Origin: Desulfurococcales archaeon
GTDB taxonomy: Archaea > Thermoproteota > Thermoprotei_A > Sulfolobales > NBVN01
Length of the DNA stretch: 64,000 nt
Reading direction: 5' to 3'
NCBI GenBank assembly: GCA_015523295.1
Contig: WAKQ01000014.1
Coordinates: 1-64,000, forward strand
The notes below the pieces were generated by a model. It ran no database searches. It was not told where the DNA came from and was given only the letters and a program-made list of their open reading frames with translations. The position numbers and the translations under genes are program-made. Positions 14,771 to 24,639 of this stretch are shown here, piece by piece. Positions within the stretch are counted from its first letter, which is position 1; each line of letters begins with the position of its first letter.

Positions 14771-16987
14771 ATGCCGAGGTTTAAGACAGTAGAACAGATC
14801 AGGAGAATAATGTCCAACTTAGACCAGGTTAGGAACATAGGTATTATAGCGCATGTCGACCATGGGAAGACCACAACCTCAGATACCCTTCTGGCGGCTG
14901 CAGGAATAATCTCTCAAAAGGTAGCTGGTGAAGCTCTAGCTTTAGATTACCTTGACGTAGAGCAGAAAAGAGGAGTTACCGTTAAATCAGCTAATATAAG
15001 CCTCTACCATGAGCTTGGTGGCACTGGCTACGTGATAAACCTCATCGACACCCCTGGACATGTGGATTTCTCTGGAAAAGTAACTCGATCTCTAAGGGTT
15101 CTTGATGGGGCCATCGTAGTAGTAGATGCTGTGGAGGGAGTAATGACTCAGACTGAAACAGTTCTCAGACAAGCACTTGAAGAAAGGGTAAGGCCTCTCC
15201 TCTATATCAACAAGGTCGACCGGCTCATTAAAGAGCTTAAGTTAAGCCCCGAAGAAATCCAAAAGAGATTCGTTGAGATAATAAAAGAAGTAAACACCCT
15301 CATCAGGGAATATGCGGATCCCGAATTCAAGGATAAGTGGGTTCTAGACGCAGCTAAAGGACAGGTTGCCTTCGGATCAGCAAGAGATAAGATAGGGTTA
15401 ACCGTGCCTTATGCTGCGAGAAAAGGAGTTAAAATCATGGATATGATGAATGCTTACACGAAGGGTAAAGAGGCAGTTCAGGAACTTCAGAAGGTTATAC
15501 CACTTCATGAACCATTGCTAGAGATGGTCATTAAACATGTTCCGAATCCTGCTGTCGCTCAGAAATACAGGATTCCTAAAATATGGAGAGGCGATCTTGA
15601 CTCAGAAATTGGTCAAGCAATGCTGAAGGCCGACCCTAACGGCCCTACTGTGTTCTTCATAAATGATATGCGTGTCGACCCTCATGCAGGCATGGTAGCA
15701 ACGGGTAGAATCTTCTCCGGTCGGCTAAGGACTGGTGAGGAGCTATGGCTTCTGATGGCAAGAACCTCTCAAAAAGCTTTGCAGGTAGGCCTATACATGG
15801 GGCCTTACAGAGAACAAGTCGATGAGATACTCGCAGGGAATATTGGGGCGGCTTTAGGCCTGGATAAGGCCAGGGCAGGTGATACTGCTGTTTCAATAGC
15901 TTATAAGGATAAGGCTGCTCCCTTCGAGAGGCTGCACTATGTCTCAGAACCCGTGGTAACAATGGCCGTAGAACCTAAGCGGATGCAGGACTTAACGAAG
16001 TTGATAGACGCATTAAGAAAGATGTCTATTGAGGATCCTAACCTAGTTGTGAAAATAAACGAGGAAACAGGTGAATATCTAATATCAGGTATGGGTCCCC
16101 TGCACCTAGAAATAGTCTTAACTCTGTTAAAAGAGAATTACGGTTTAGAAGTTGAGACATCGCCACCTATTGTGGTATATAGGGAAACGATCAGGGCAAA
16201 GTCAGAGGTCTTGGAGGGCAAATCACCAAATAAGCATAATAAGCTCTACATTAGTGTTGAGCCTCTGAATGAAGAAACAATTAAGTTGATACATGATGGC
16301 ATAGTCACTGAAGACATGGACTCAAGGGAAAGAGCTAAGATCTTAAGAGATGAAGCTGGATGGGCCTATGATGAGGCGAGGAAAATATGGGCTATAGATG
16401 AGAACTTCAATATATTGGTGGATAAGACAGTCGGAGTTCAGCATCTAAGAGAAATCAAGGATACCGTTATACAAGGTTTCAGACTTGCGATGGCTGAAGG
16501 TCCTTTAGCCATGGAGCCTGTGAGAGGGGTTAAGGTGGTGCTCCATGATGCTATAGTACATGAGGATCCTGCACATAGGGGACCGGCTCAAATATATCCA
16601 GCCGTTAGGAACCCCATCTACGCAGGCATGTTATTATCTAAACCGACGCTGCTGGAGCCAATACAGAAGCTCGATATAAGATGCCCTAATGAATTTATGA
16701 GTGCAGTCATTTCAGTCATAACGAGGAAGAGGGGTAAGGTTCTTGACGTGGTTCAACATGGTGCTAGTCAGGTCAGGATAACTGCAGAGATACCGGTAGC
16801 AGAGTCGATGAACCTGGCAAACGAGTTAAGATCAGCAACGGCAGGAAGGGCTTTCTGGGGCACAGAATTCAGTAGATGGGCTCCAGTACCAGACTCTATG
16901 CTCATGGACTTAGTCAAGAAGATAAGGCAGAGAAAAGGACTGAAGCCTGAGCCTCCCAGAGCCCAGGACTTTATCTCACCTTTCTAA
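14771..16987 (+). CDS. fusA: Translation elongation factor 2 (aEF-2)
   Basis: A 738-residue GTPase of typical archaeal length. GTP-binding motifs are AHVDHGKTT (P-loop, about residue 29), a switch I region [19 protein letters not shown] (G3) and NKVD (G4). Near residue 600 the loop [10 protein letters not shown] contains the histidine that is converted to diphthamide. The factor drives tRNA-mRNA translocation on the ribosome. It is transcribed from its own promoter directly behind the SBDS-containing operon. Confidence 0.98.
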   Translation: MPRFKTVEQIRRIMSNLDQVRNIGIIAHVDHGKTTTSDTLLAAAGIISQKVAGEALALDYLDVEQKRGVTVKSANISLYHELGGTGYVINLIDTPGHVDFSGKVTRSLRVLDGAIVVVDAVEGVMTQTETVLRQALEERVRPLLYINKVDRLIKELKLSPEEIQKRFVEIIKEVNTLIREYADPEFKDKWVLDAAKGQVAFGSARDKIGLTVPYAARKGVKIMDMMNAYTKGKEAVQELQKVIPLHEPLLEMVIKHVPNPAVAQKYRIPKIWRGDLDSEIGQAMLKADPNGPTVFFINDMRVDPHAGMVATGRIFSGRLRTGEELWLLMARTSQKALQVGLYMGPYREQVDEILAGNIGAALGLDKARAGDTAVSIAYKDKAAPFERLHYVSEPVVTMAVEPKRMQDLTKLIDALRKMSIEDPNLVVKINEETGEYLISGMGPLHLEIVLTLLKENYGLEVETSPPIVVYRETIRAKSEVLEGKSPNKHNKLYISVEPLNEETIKLIHDGIVTEDMDSRERAKILRDEAGWAYDEARKIWAIDENFNILVDKTVGVQHLREIKDTVIQGFRLAMAEGPLAMEPVRGVKVVLHDAIVHEDPAHRGPAQIYPAVRNPIYAGMLLSKPTLLEPIQKLDIRCPNEFMSAVISVITRKRGKVLDVVQHGASQVRITAEIPVAESMNLANELRSATAGRAFWGTEFSRWAPVPDSMLMDLVKKIRQRKGLKPEPPRAQDFISPF

Positions 16988-17053
16988 AGGTGGCAAATTC
17001 AGCAAGTTTTTAAACCTAAATTAAGAGCTCAGCCGGCTTGATTACAATCAATG

Positions 17054-18028
17054 TTAAACGATTTTGTTGATAAGCAGCCACTTTACAGTTTTCCTGAGAG
17101 CTTCCTCGGAACTCATTTTCGGAGACCAACCAAGGGATGTAATTTTGCTAATATCAAGAAGCATGAACTTAACGTCCCCAACCCATCCCCTACCGTCAGG
17201 AGTAGCGGGTTTATAAACATACTTAACGTCCTTCAAGCCCAGCTCTTCAACTACAATATTAGCTATCTCAGTAACGGTTATCCAGTCTTTATTCCCAAGA
17301 TTGAACACGTCATGAAGCTTACTACTGGCTACATAGTTAGCCCCTAAATCCATTCCGTGTAGGAGGTCGTCCACATGTAAATATGATTTCTTCTGTGTAC
17401 CATCGCCTAAAATCTCGAGCGTTTTACTATTTTTCTTCAGTTTTTTGATAAAGTCTACAATGACCCCATGGCTTTGTCTGGGACCTACTATGTTAGCGAA
17501 CCTGAATATTGCAGCCTTAATCCCATAGAGCCTGCTGTAGGTCGTTATAAGGTTTTCAGATGCGAGTTTCGCGGCGCCGTAGACTGAGATAGGTTCTAAT
17601 GGATGGTAGTCTTCTGGAGTTGGAAATATCTTGGCATCGCCATAAACTGTTGATGAGCTGGCGAAAATAAGTAGTGGAACGTCATTAATGCGGCATGCCT
17701 CCAAGACATTAAACGTTGAAACTATATTTTCTTCGAAGTGAATACGAGGGTTGGATATCGATGTCCTGACCTCGGGGTTGGCTGCTAGGTGATACACTAC
17801 ATCAGCGCCTTTGAATTCTTTAACCCACTCTTCACTGGATTTCTTAAGATCGGCTTTTACAAGGGTAGCTCTTCCGCTGTCTAAAGCCTTTTCTAGGTAT
17901 TCAATCTTGCCAGTGGATAGGTTGTCAAGCACTTTAACCTTTAAGCCTTTTCCAATCAAGCGATCCACAAGATTAGATCCTATAAAGCCGGCTCCACCAG
18001 TCACTACTGCCCTATGACCTTCTCTCAC
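17054..18028 (-). CDS. NAD-dependent nucleotide-sugar epimerase/dehydratase (GalE-like)
   Basis: A 324-residue extended SDR protein. It has the Rossmann motif TGGAGFIGSNL (residues 10-20), the serine cluster ASSSTVYGD, the catalytic YGAAK (Tyr-x3-Lys, about residues 150-154) and the sugar-binding FRFANIVGPRQ segment. UDP-glucose 4-epimerase is most likely; a dTDP-glucose 4,6-dehydratase or UDP-glucuronate epimerase is possible. It would supply sugar nucleotides for glycans or lipids. Its GTG/ATG region overlaps the end of the RecJ-like gene by 17 bases, so the two are co-transcribed leftward. Confidence 0.88.
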   Translation of the reverse strand: MREGHRAVVTGGAGFIGSNLVDRLIGKGLKVKVLDNLSTGKIEYLEKALDSGRATLVKADLKKSSEEWVKEFKGADVVYHLAANPEVRTSISNPRIHFEENIVSTFNVLEACRINDVPLLIFASSSTVYGDAKIFPTPEDYHPLEPISVYGAAKLASENLITTYSRLYGIKAAIFRFANIVGPRQSHGVIVDFIKKLKKNSKTLEILGDGTQKKSYLHVDDLLHGMDLGANYVASSKLHDVFNLGNKDWITVTEIANIVVEELGLKDVKYVYKPATPDGRGWVGDVKFMLLDISKITSLGWSPKMSSEEALRKTVKWLLINKIV

Positions 18029-19025
18029 TCTTCTTCCCCTCTAACGAGGAGGTGATGGCTGTTGCTATTATATCCGTGAGCTCAAGGGCTTTATCCAGTG
18101 TGCTTTCTTCTGGTTTCTTAAACTTAATGACTAGATGGTTACCTCTTAAATCTATAATAAGCTTCTCACTTAAGTCCTTAGGTATTGCAGCGATTACCTT
18201 TACAAAGCTGACGTCAACGCTTCTCAAGCATACCCTGATAACGTGACCTAGATCTGTCTCTTGAACAAGTATGGCCACACCGTCATTCCTGCAGACTTTA
18301 ACAAGCAAGTCATAGGCAATAGGCCTTAGTAAGGCATAATTTTGTTTAATAAAATCTCGTGATATTTTACTTGAAATTACTAGCACTTTAAGCTTGCCGT
18401 AAGGTATGTACTCCCTTCTTTCAATGACTTGCTGAGCAAGCTCCATTGCTTTATCATATTTCTCTGCCTCTCTTACCAGGTCTTCGGTAAGCTTTACGCT
18501 TTTTGATTTTATACTGTCTAAGGCAAATAAGTACATCACTTTCCTGAAGTCTTTAGACATGTAATTCATTTTCAATGCCTTCATCATTGCCTTTCCTGTC
18601 TTCGACAGTTTCTCGAAATTGCCGCTGTTAATCAATGTTATATCCTTAAGAAGCTGCTCTGGAATCTCTACATCTTCGTTAAGCGTTTGAATGTACTCCA
18701 GCACGCTTTCGGTTAGGGAATTCACATTGGAGAACCTCATCATGACGTCGCCGTTACCGTTACCATCATATTTCATCACCACTCCCAGTCTTCGCTCTGG
18801 AACATACGTAAGTGCTATAGAGTCTGTTATAATGGCGCCGTCCTTATGAGATATTCCAACGGCATAAGACCGACTTATGAGTAATTTTTTCCTCTCTGAG
18901 GGGGAGGGAAACTCAATATATACCTTGAACCCCTTTCTGAGGAGGGCGATAGCAAGTGCTGCTGTAGCTACAGCCTCATCCCAGCCCCAACCTGAATATA
19001 TTGTAGTATTGTTCCCTAAAGTCAT
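18012..19025 (-). CDS. RecJ/Cdc45-like protein with degenerate DHH site (tentative)
   Basis: A 337-residue protein. The first 120 residues have the strand-helix order of DHH phosphoesterases (IYSGWGWDEAVATAALAIAL in place of the usual DADGxxS-type motif, then AIITDSIAL). The aspartate and histidine ligands and the DHH triplet are not seen. The C-terminal 100 residues (RGNHLVIKFKKPEE) resemble a DHHA1 domain. Crenarchaea have such an inactivated RecJ homologue (RecJdbh) bound to GINS in the replicative CMG helicase. That identity is inference from size and motif layout. It is co-transcribed with the epimerase. Confidence 0.5.
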   Translation of the reverse strand: MTLGNNTTIYSGWGWDEAVATAALAIALLRKGFKVYIEFPSPSERKKLLISRSYAVGISHKDGAIITDSIALTYVPERRLGVVMKYDGNGNGDVMMRFSNVNSLTESVLEYIQTLNEDVEIPEQLLKDITLINSGNFEKLSKTGKAMMKALKMNYMSKDFRKVMYLFALDSIKSKSVKLTEDLVREAEKYDKAMELAQQVIERREYIPYGKLKVLVISSKISRDFIKQNYALLRPIAYDLLVKVCRNDGVAILVQETDLGHVIRVCLRSVDVSFVKVIAAIPKDLSEKLIIDLRGNHLVIKFKKPEESTLDKALELTDIIATAITSSLEGKKSERRS

Positions 19026-19163
19026 ACGATACCCACCTTAACCGGCAATATTATTCATCGATTCCACCGGATATTGACGAGCTTCACATCGCTCAACTCT
19101 TTAAGCAATGAATACGCATTAAAATCTTTTCCCATGCAATCCTTAGAGTTGAGTTAAGCTAAA

Positions 19164-19176
19164 TCTTTTTTATACA
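19164..19176 (+). promoter_or_regulatory. TATA box of the pyrophosphatase gene
   Basis: The box cttttttatacac, centred near 19171, predicts a start of transcription near 19197 and an mRNA leader of about eight bases before ATG 19205. Confidence 0.5.
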
Positions 19177-19204
19177 CTTAGCTTTATCTTAAGGGTTTGA
19201 TGAA

Positions 19205-21286
19205 ATGGATGCGATGCCGCTAATACTGGGGGCAGGAGCTTTAGGGATACTATATGCATTGTTCCTTGCTTGGTATGTGTTGCGACAGCCTAAAGGAAGT
19301 GGAAAAATCGTGGAAATACATCAGTATATCAAGGAGGGAGCAAAGGCCTATCTCAAACACCAATATGCTGTGATACTCACCATAGCTACACTTATAATGA
19401 TCATATTGCTTCCCATCAACGTTTTGATGGGCATAAGCTACATTATTGGTGCCCTCTCATCGGTTATAGCTGGCTATGTGGGCATGTGGATAGCTGTTAA
19501 TGCCAACGTGAGGACAACATACGCGGCTAAAGAGAAGGGGGTCGGTAAAGCTCTGAGAATAGCCGTTAATGGAGGGATGGTTCTAGGCCTCATGGTTGTC
19601 GGGGTCGGTACACTGCTCATCGCTGTCCAGTTAATTCTCTATGGGGCGACTACCGAGGCTGTAAAATCAATAATTGGCTATAGCTTTGGAGCGTCAACAG
19701 TAGCTCTGTTCGCAAGAGTAGGGGGCGGTATTTACACCAAAGCAGCAGACGTCGGTGCAGATCTTGTAGGGAAGGTGGAGGAGGGGATCCCTGAAGACGA
19801 TCCGCGAAACCCCGGCGTAATCGCAGACAACGTAGGAGACAATGTAGGTGATGTAGCTGGAATGGGCGCAGATCTATTTGAATCATTCGTGGGTTCAATA
19901 ATATCTACTATGGTCATAGCAGCAACTGCGATTTACGTCTATGTGAAGAGCGGATGGATTAACTGGGCAATATTACCTTTAACCGTAGCTGCTGCAGGTA
20001 TATTTTCATCTATAATTACTTCATTCTTCATAAGGGTTAAAGAGGGAGGCGATCCGTCAAAACCTCTAACATTGTCGACGATAATATCAGGAACTCTTAT
20101 AGCGATATTCACATATCCTCTAGCCACTTCACTTCTAGGGGCAGATGCAGGACTTCGCGCCTTTATAGTGGTAGTGCTTGGATTAATAGCAGGCATAATA
20201 GTTGGTTTAACAAGTGATTACTTCACTAATCCATCGAAAAGGCCGGTTAGGAAGGTCGCATTTATGTCTCAGTCCGGTGCTGCCTTAACTATCCTCACCG
20301 GCTTAGCCTATGGCTTTGCCAGCGTTCTAATACCTGCTATAGGTATCGCCATTGCCGAGCTTGTAGCGTATCTAATGCTAGCACCCTATGGTTTTTGGTT
20401 CGGGATCTATGGTGTCGCGCTAGCTGCAGTGGGCATGCTTTCACTTGCGGGTATAGTCGTAAGCGCTGATGCCTACGGACCCATAACCGATAATGCTGCA
20501 GGTATAGCTGAACAGGCAGGCCTTGGCGAAGACGTAAGAGCCATAACCGATAAGCTAGATGCAGCTGGTAATACCATGAAATCTGTATCGAAGGGATTTG
20601 CCATAGGTTCCGCAGCTCTAACTGCTCTAGCCTATATCGCCGCCTACTCCAGCACAATCCTAGACGTTACAGGCCTAAGCCTTGAGAAAGTTAAGGAACT
20701 AATGAGCTTCCTTAACGCGACAGTAATAAGCGGTTCTCTAATTGGCATGGCACTTCCAGCTATCTTCACCACTGTCGTTATATTAGCTGTAAGCGATGCT
20801 GCATTTGTACTAATCGAGGAGATCAGGAGGCAGTTCAAGGAGAAGCCAGGCATCCTTGAATTTAAGGAAAAGCCAGATTATGGGAGAGCTGTCGCCATAG
20901 TCACTTCATACGCTATAAAGAGGTTGATAACTCCAGGCCTTCTGGCCATAATTTCACCATTGCTAATTGGATTCTTTCTAGGTCCTTATGGGTTAGCTGG
21001 TGCCTTGGTAGCCGCTACAATCACAGGCCTAATGCTAGGCCTCTTCCAAGGCAACGTAGGTAATACTTGGGATAACGCCAAGAAATATGTTGAAGAAGGC
21101 CATTACGGAGGAAAGGGCAGTGAGACGCATAAGGCAGCCGTTATAGGGGACACTGTAGGAGACCCCTTGAAAGATGCGTCAGGTCCTTCAATCAATATAC
21201 TCATTAAGCTCATGAGCGTGGTCTCAGTGATATTTGTGCAAATACTGGTGCATTATAATCTGCTTACCTTGCTTTCAATTCATTAA
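19205..21286 (+). CDS. hppA: Membrane-bound proton-translocating pyrophosphatase, K+-independent type
   Basis: A 693-residue polytopic protein with about 15-16 predicted helices. It has the pyrophosphate-binding signatures YTKAADVGADLVGKVE and DDPRNPGVIADNVGDNVGD, and the C-terminal GGKGSETHKAAVIGDTVGDPLKD. The selectivity motif reads GNTMKSVSKG. A lysine directly after GNT-x marks K+-independent enzymes, where K+-dependent ones have alanine. It would pump H+ outward using PPi released by biosynthesis. Together with the PPDK encoded at 26174 this suggests a PPi-based energy economy. Confidence 0.96.
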   Translation: MDAMPLILGAGALGILYALFLAWYVLRQPKGSGKIVEIHQYIKEGAKAYLKHQYAVILTIATLIMIILLPINVLMGISYIIGALSSVIAGYVGMWIAVNANVRTTYAAKEKGVGKALRIAVNGGMVLGLMVVGVGTLLIAVQLILYGATTEAVKSIIGYSFGASTVALFARVGGGIYTKAADVGADLVGKVEEGIPEDDPRNPGVIADNVGDNVGDVAGMGADLFESFVGSIISTMVIAATAIYVYVKSGWINWAILPLTVAAAGIFSSIITSFFIRVKEGGDPSKPLTLSTIISGTLIAIFTYPLATSLLGADAGLRAFIVVVLGLIAGIIVGLTSDYFTNPSKRPVRKVAFMSQSGAALTILTGLAYGFASVLIPAIGIAIAELVAYLMLAPYGFWFGIYGVALAAVGMLSLAGIVVSADAYGPITDNAAGIAEQAGLGEDVRAITDKLDAAGNTMKSVSKGFAIGSAALTALAYIAAYSSTILDVTGLSLEKVKELMSFLNATVISGSLIGMALPAIFTTVVILAVSDAAFVLIEEIRRQFKEKPGILEFKEKPDYGRAVAIVTSYAIKRLITPGLLAIISPLLIGFFLGPYGLAGALVAATITGLMLGLFQGNVGNTWDNAKKYVEEGHYGGKGSETHKAAVIGDTVGDPLKDASGPSINILIKLMSVVSVIFVQILVHYNLLTLLSIH

Positions 21287-21376
21287 TTTTTTAGTATAAA
21301 GTTAAATTATTTTTAATGTGTAATTTTAATGAAAAATACCCTTTAAAATGGAACATCCTGTTCCCTGAAAGGAAAG
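21287..21376. terminator. A/T-rich convergent spacer, probable bidirectional terminator
   Basis: The two convergent genes hppA and the adenosyltransferase are separated by T- and A-rich runs (ttttttag at 21289, ttatttttaatg at 21308), the archaeal type of intrinsic termination signal. No stem-loop of note is visible. Confidence 0.4.
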
Positions 21377-21934
21377 TTAAAGATCTAAACCTTCAATAGC
21401 CTGTTTCACATTCTTGAAGTAATGTTTTATTTCATCTAGCCGAGTTAAGAGATCTGCTTCTGACTTGATGGTTGATGGAACATACCTACCTGTAACGATC
21501 GCATGTCTCTCCATAGAACCTTTAAACAGCTGTAGGAAGTTAACTGCGGTGTATTCATCTAGGATGCCTAAGTGTACCGCCACTCCAAGCTCGTCAAGCA
21601 CTAGGAGCTTAGGTTTAAAGGTAGAGAGGATTTTAGGCAGTTCAAAAAGGATGAAGCCGTAAGAGAAAGCCATATTGACTGATGCCGCATAATTGCCTAA
21701 ATCGTTGGGATTCACAAATTCTTTAGTCCCGAAATTCATCCAGATTAGCTTTCCCTCCAAGGGCATCCCTCTACTGGAAAGCCTCCTCATCAATGTTCTT
21801 TCCCCAGAATCCCATGATTTCATGAACTGCACTATGGCTACCCTCCATCCACGTCCAAGAGCTCTTAATGCTGTGCCAACAGCTGCGCTTGTCTTGCCTT
21901 TACCTTTACCGTAAAACACTAACAGCATAGGCAT
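21377..21934 (-). CDS. Cob(I)alamin adenosyltransferase, CobA/BtuR type
   Basis: A 185-residue ATP-binding protein with the unusual P-loop GKGKGKTSAAVGTALRALGRGW (residues 10-31) and VLDELGVAVHLG (about residues 113-124), both diagnostic for the CobA family. It transfers the adenosyl group of ATP to cob(I)alamin to make coenzyme B12. The radical SAM protein at 43780, of a B12-binding family, is a possible user of corrinoid in this genome. It is transcribed convergently with the pyrophosphatase gene across a 90-base A/T-rich spacer that contains T-runs on both strands. Confidence 0.9.
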   Translation of the reverse strand: MPMLLVFYGKGKGKTSAAVGTALRALGRGWRVAIVQFMKSWDSGERTLMRRLSSRGMPLEGKLIWMNFGTKEFVNPNDLGNYAASVNMAFSYGFILFELPKILSTFKPKLLVLDELGVAVHLGILDEYTAVNFLQLFKGSMERHAIVTGRYVPSTIKSEADLLTRLDEIKHYFKNVKQAIEGLDL

Positions 21935-22003
21935 CCCTTCATAATTTACTGTTCCCGCATTTTAGAAACAAATTTATAAGGAAATTAGCTGGTCGATGGG
22001 ACC

Positions 22004-22246
22004 TCATCCTTCCAGGCCTGCTTTTTTGCTGAAATCAAAGATGGTTAACGAAACAACCTTCCCCTCTTTAATCCTTACCACTATATCGTTTTCCGTAAGG
22101 AATGATTCATCCGCATCCTCTACATCATAGCCAAAATTGATATATAGGATATCGTTTTGCTGATCATACTCCAACCATATGTGGTTAAGGTCCCCGATCC
22201 GTAGCTCCTTAGGACTCTCTTCACTCACGACTGAACCCTCATCCAC
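22004..22246 (-). CDS. DUF2283 small protein
   Basis: An 80-residue protein with the DUF2283 pattern: EYDQQNDILYINFGY, then DIVVRIKEGKVVSLTIFDFSKKAG. Homologues are widespread in bacteria and archaea; the function is unknown, and some sit beside toxin-antitoxin or regulatory genes. It starts at GTG 22246, divergent from the small cysteine-rich protein with 46 bases between starts. Confidence 0.82.
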   Translation of the reverse strand: MDEGSVVSEESPKELRIGDLNHIWLEYDQQNDILYINFGYDVEDADESFLTENDIVVRIKEGKVVSLTIFDFSKKAGLEG

Positions 22247-22258
22247 ATAAGGTACTAA

Positions 22259-22268
22259 AGTTTATATT
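22259..22268 (+). promoter_or_regulatory. TATA-like box for the small cysteine-rich gene
   Basis: The box gtttatattc is centred near 22264, which puts initiation near 22290 and makes the GTG at 22293 essentially leaderless. Confidence 0.4.
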
Positions 22269-22292
22269 CGTGTCTCAAAAACCTTGACGCAG

Positions 22293-22436
22293 GTGCATAG
22301 GTTGAGAATAGCTAAGTCTGTATTACTAAAGTGTGAGGAGAGGTGTTCAGAGGAATGCATGAATAAAAAAGGTGATAAATACACCCTCTGCTTCACGGAA
22401 TGTTTCAAGCAGTGTCAGGCTAGTCAACAAGAATAG
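22293..22436 (+). CDS. Twin CX3CX3C mini-protein, 47 aa
   Basis: A short frame encoding 47 residues with two matching cysteine triplets: CEERCSEEC (residues 14-22) and CFTECFKQC (residues 33-41). Both have strict CX3CX3C spacing in helical context, separated by ten residues. The regular spacing suggests a helical hairpin held by a metal, an iron-sulfur cluster or disulfides. It has its own TATA-like box and ends six bases before the stop of the convergent adenosylhomocysteinase gene, leaving no dead space. An in-frame TTG at 22302 is an alternative start. I know no family with exactly this layout. Confidence 0.6.
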   Translation: MHRLRIAKSVLLKCEERCSEECMNKKGDKYTLCFTECFKQCQASQQE

Positions 22437-22442
22437 CAGAGT

Positions 22443-23696
22443 TCACGTGCCTAGTTCCCATGACCTTAGGTATTTACTCTGTTCCTCAGTGAGCTTGTCT
22501 ATCTTTATATTCATTGATTCTAATTTGCGTAAGGCTATTTCTTCATCAATCTCCCTAGGAAGTGTGTAAACGTGATGCTCTAGCTTCCCTCGATTTTCCT
22601 TGATATACTTCACAGCAAGCGCTTGATTAGAAAAGCTCATATCCATAACCTCACTTGGATGACCCTCAGCAGCAACAAGATTAACTAATCTCCCTTCACC
22701 AATTAAATAGAGCCTTCTCCCATCGCTTAACCTGTACTCCATGACGTTTCTCCTGATCTCCCTCTTATAGGTTGATATTCTCTCCAAGGCCTTCACATTC
22801 ACCTCAACATTAAAATGACCGGCATTAGCCAGAATGGCTCCATCCTTCATTCTCTTCAAGTGTTCTTCGCCTATAACGTTTATATCGCCTGTGGCTGTGA
22901 CGAATACATCCCCAACTTCCGCCGCTTCCTCCATCTTCATAACCCTAAAGCCATCCATTACGGCCTCTAACGCCCTTATGGGGTTGACCTCAGTAACTAT
23001 TACATGAGCTCCCATACCTCTAGCCCTAAGGGCTATCCCTCTACCTACCCATCCATAGCCAGCAACGACGAACTGCTTTCCTGCAAGGAGGATATTAGTG
23101 GCTCGGAGGATTCCATCAATAGTTGATTGCCCAGTACCGTATCTGTTGTCGAACAAGTATTTTGTCAGTGAATCGTTAACTGCTATGACTGGGTACTTAA
23201 GTCTACCTTCTCTATCTAAGGCTTTAAGCCTGATGACGCCTGTTGTGGTTTCTTCAGTGCCTCCCCACAACCTTTCAGCAATATCAGGTCTTTTGCTGTG
23301 TAAAAATGCATGAAGGTCAGCGCCATCATCTAAAATAATGTCGGGCCCTACTGAAGCAACCTCCTTAATGCATTCATAATATTCTTCGCCAGACTCCCCT
23401 CTCCATGCGAATACGTTAATCCCTTCTTTAGCTAGGTAGGCAGCAATATCATCTTGCGTGGATAGCGGATTGCTTCCCGCCAGCCACACTTCAGCACCGC
23501 CAGCCTTTAATGTCAGTGCAAGTACCCCGGTTTCCTTGGTAACGTGAAGCACCGCCGAAATTCTAATGCCTTTGAAAGGCTTCTCCTTCTCAAATGCTTT
23601 ATAAAGCCCCATCAATACGGGCATATGTTGCTGAGCCCATTCAATCTGCTTCTCCCCTTCCGGTGCAAGACTCTCGTCTGCAACTCTGAAAGGCAT
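22443..23696 (-). CDS. ahcY: S-adenosylhomocysteine hydrolase
   Basis: A 417-residue enzyme of archaeal length. The N-terminus has the substrate-binding [17 protein letters not shown]. The NAD-binding Rossmann motif is [22 protein letters not shown] (about residues 212-233), and [19 protein letters not shown] provides the Lys/Asp/Asn catalytic region. It cleaves S-adenosylhomocysteine to adenosine and homocysteine, removing the inhibitor of methyltransferases. It is transcribed alone from a promoter in the 130-base spacer shared with the nitrilase gene. Confidence 0.96.
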   Translation of the reverse strand: MPFRVADESLAPEGEKQIEWAQQHMPVLMGLYKAFEKEKPFKGIRISAVLHVTKETGVLALTLKAGGAEVWLAGSNPLSTQDDIAAYLAKEGINVFAWRGESGEEYYECIKEVASVGPDIILDDGADLHAFLHSKRPDIAERLWGGTEETTTGVIRLKALDREGRLKYPVIAVNDSLTKYLFDNRYGTGQSTIDGILRATNILLAGKQFVVAGYGWVGRGIALRARGMGAHVIVTEVNPIRALEAVMDGFRVMKMEEAAEVGDVFVTATGDINVIGEEHLKRMKDGAILANAGHFNVEVNVKALERISTYKREIRRNVMEYRLSDGRRLYLIGEGRLVNLVAAEGHPSEVMDMSFSNQALAVKYIKENRGKLEHHVYTLPREIDEEIALRKLESMNIKIDKLTEEQSKYLRSWELGT

Positions 23697-23726
23697 CTAT
23701 TTAGCACCTCTGTCTCTAAACTCACG

Positions 23727-23807
23727 CTTAAATAATTAATATATAATCTCTAGTATCCTCAAAAAGGGTTAACACTAACCTCTTCTCAGATATATTTATT
23801 TAAAAAC
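23727..23807. promoter_or_regulatory. Divergent promoters for ahcY and the nitrilase gene
   Basis: On the plus strand, tttatttaaaaac (23795-23807) is centred about 26 bases before ATG 23827, so that mRNA is leaderless. On the minus strand an A/T stretch (23727-23746) lies 30-50 bases before the ahcY start at 23696. Confidence 0.45.
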
Positions 23808-23826
23808 TCCTCCCTAGAAATTAGGG

Positions 23827-24639
23827 ATGTTTATGCGCATATCTCTAATCCAGTTGAACGTTATTGATGGTGATGTCAGAAGGAATATCGGAAAAGGCCT
23901 GAAAATGCTGTTAAGGGCGGTGAAAGACGCGGATATCATCGTCTTCCCAGAACTATGGACAACAGGATATGATAGGGAAGCAATTCAAAGATATGCCGAG
24001 AGCGTTGAAGAGGGGTGGTCCATAAACCTTCTTACAAGTATTGCCGCGGAGTATGGTGTATTCATAATATCCACGATACCCCTCAAGGAAGAGGACGGAT
24101 TATATGATGCATCGGTTCTGCTTGGTCCTTCAGGGGTTATCGGAATTTACAAAAAGCTACATTTATTCAGACCTTATCATGAGGATAAGATATTCAAGTA
24201 CGGTGATAGGCTGGGCTTATTTGACACTCATTACGGCAAAATAGGGGTCGCTATATGTTATGATTTGAGGTTCCCTGAGTTGTTCAGGATCCTGGCTAAG
24301 GGGGGTGCACGTATGATTTTTGTCCCAGCATCTTGGGGTGCCCCTAGGGCAATTCAATGGAGGGCCTTATTAAGGGCTAGGGCAGCTGAGAATGAGGTTT
24401 TCATTGCTGGGGTAAATAGGGTTGGTAAAAGCAGGGTAACTCATGAGGGATATAACGGTGACTCAAGTGTATATGATCCTTTCGGATATGAGATAGTTCA
24501 TTCGGAGGGTAATGAACAAGTACTGACGGCTGAGATAGATCTAAGGAATGTAGACATTGTCAGACAGCAACTCCCGTTATGGAGGGATAGGAGGCTGGAT
24601 AAGTATGGGATCCGTTCCGATTGGGGACTCAGCGACTAG
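23827..24639 (+). CDS. Carbon-nitrogen hydrolase (nitrilase superfamily, omega-amidase-like)
   Basis: A 270-residue enzyme with the complete Glu-Lys-Cys triad: FPELWTTGYD (Glu, about residue 42), YKKLHLF (Lys, about 112) and AICYDLRFPE (Cys, about 144). Proteins of this build hydrolyse small amides such as 2-oxoglutaramate or N-carbamoyl compounds; the exact substrate cannot be read. A leaderless ATG at 23827 fits the promoter; a second ATG two codons later is equally possible. The end overlaps the glycosyltransferase gene by 32 bases. Confidence 0.88.
   Translation: MFMRISLIQLNVIDGDVRRNIGKGLKMLLRAVKDADIIVFPELWTTGYDREAIQRYAESVEEGWSINLLTSIAAEYGVFIISTIPLKEEDGLYDASVLLGPSGVIGIYKKLHLFRPYHEDKIFKYGDRLGLFDTHYGKIGVAICYDLRFPELFRILAKGGARMIFVPASWGAPRAIQWRALLRARAAENEVFIAGVNRVGKSRVTHEGYNGDSSVYDPFGYEIVHSEGNEQVLTAEIDLRNVDIVRQQLPLWRDRRLDKYGIRSDWGLSD

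Noticed and set aside
15657..15962. Protein-coding gene antisense to EF-2 (101 codons)
   Set aside because: It lies wholly inside the strongly conserved EF-2 frame, has low-information composition and no binding site or promoter.
24557..24607. Extra N-terminal 17 codons of the PMT glycosyltransferase
   Set aside because: They lie deep in the nitrilase gene without a ribosome binding site, while ATG 24608 has GGAGG upstream.
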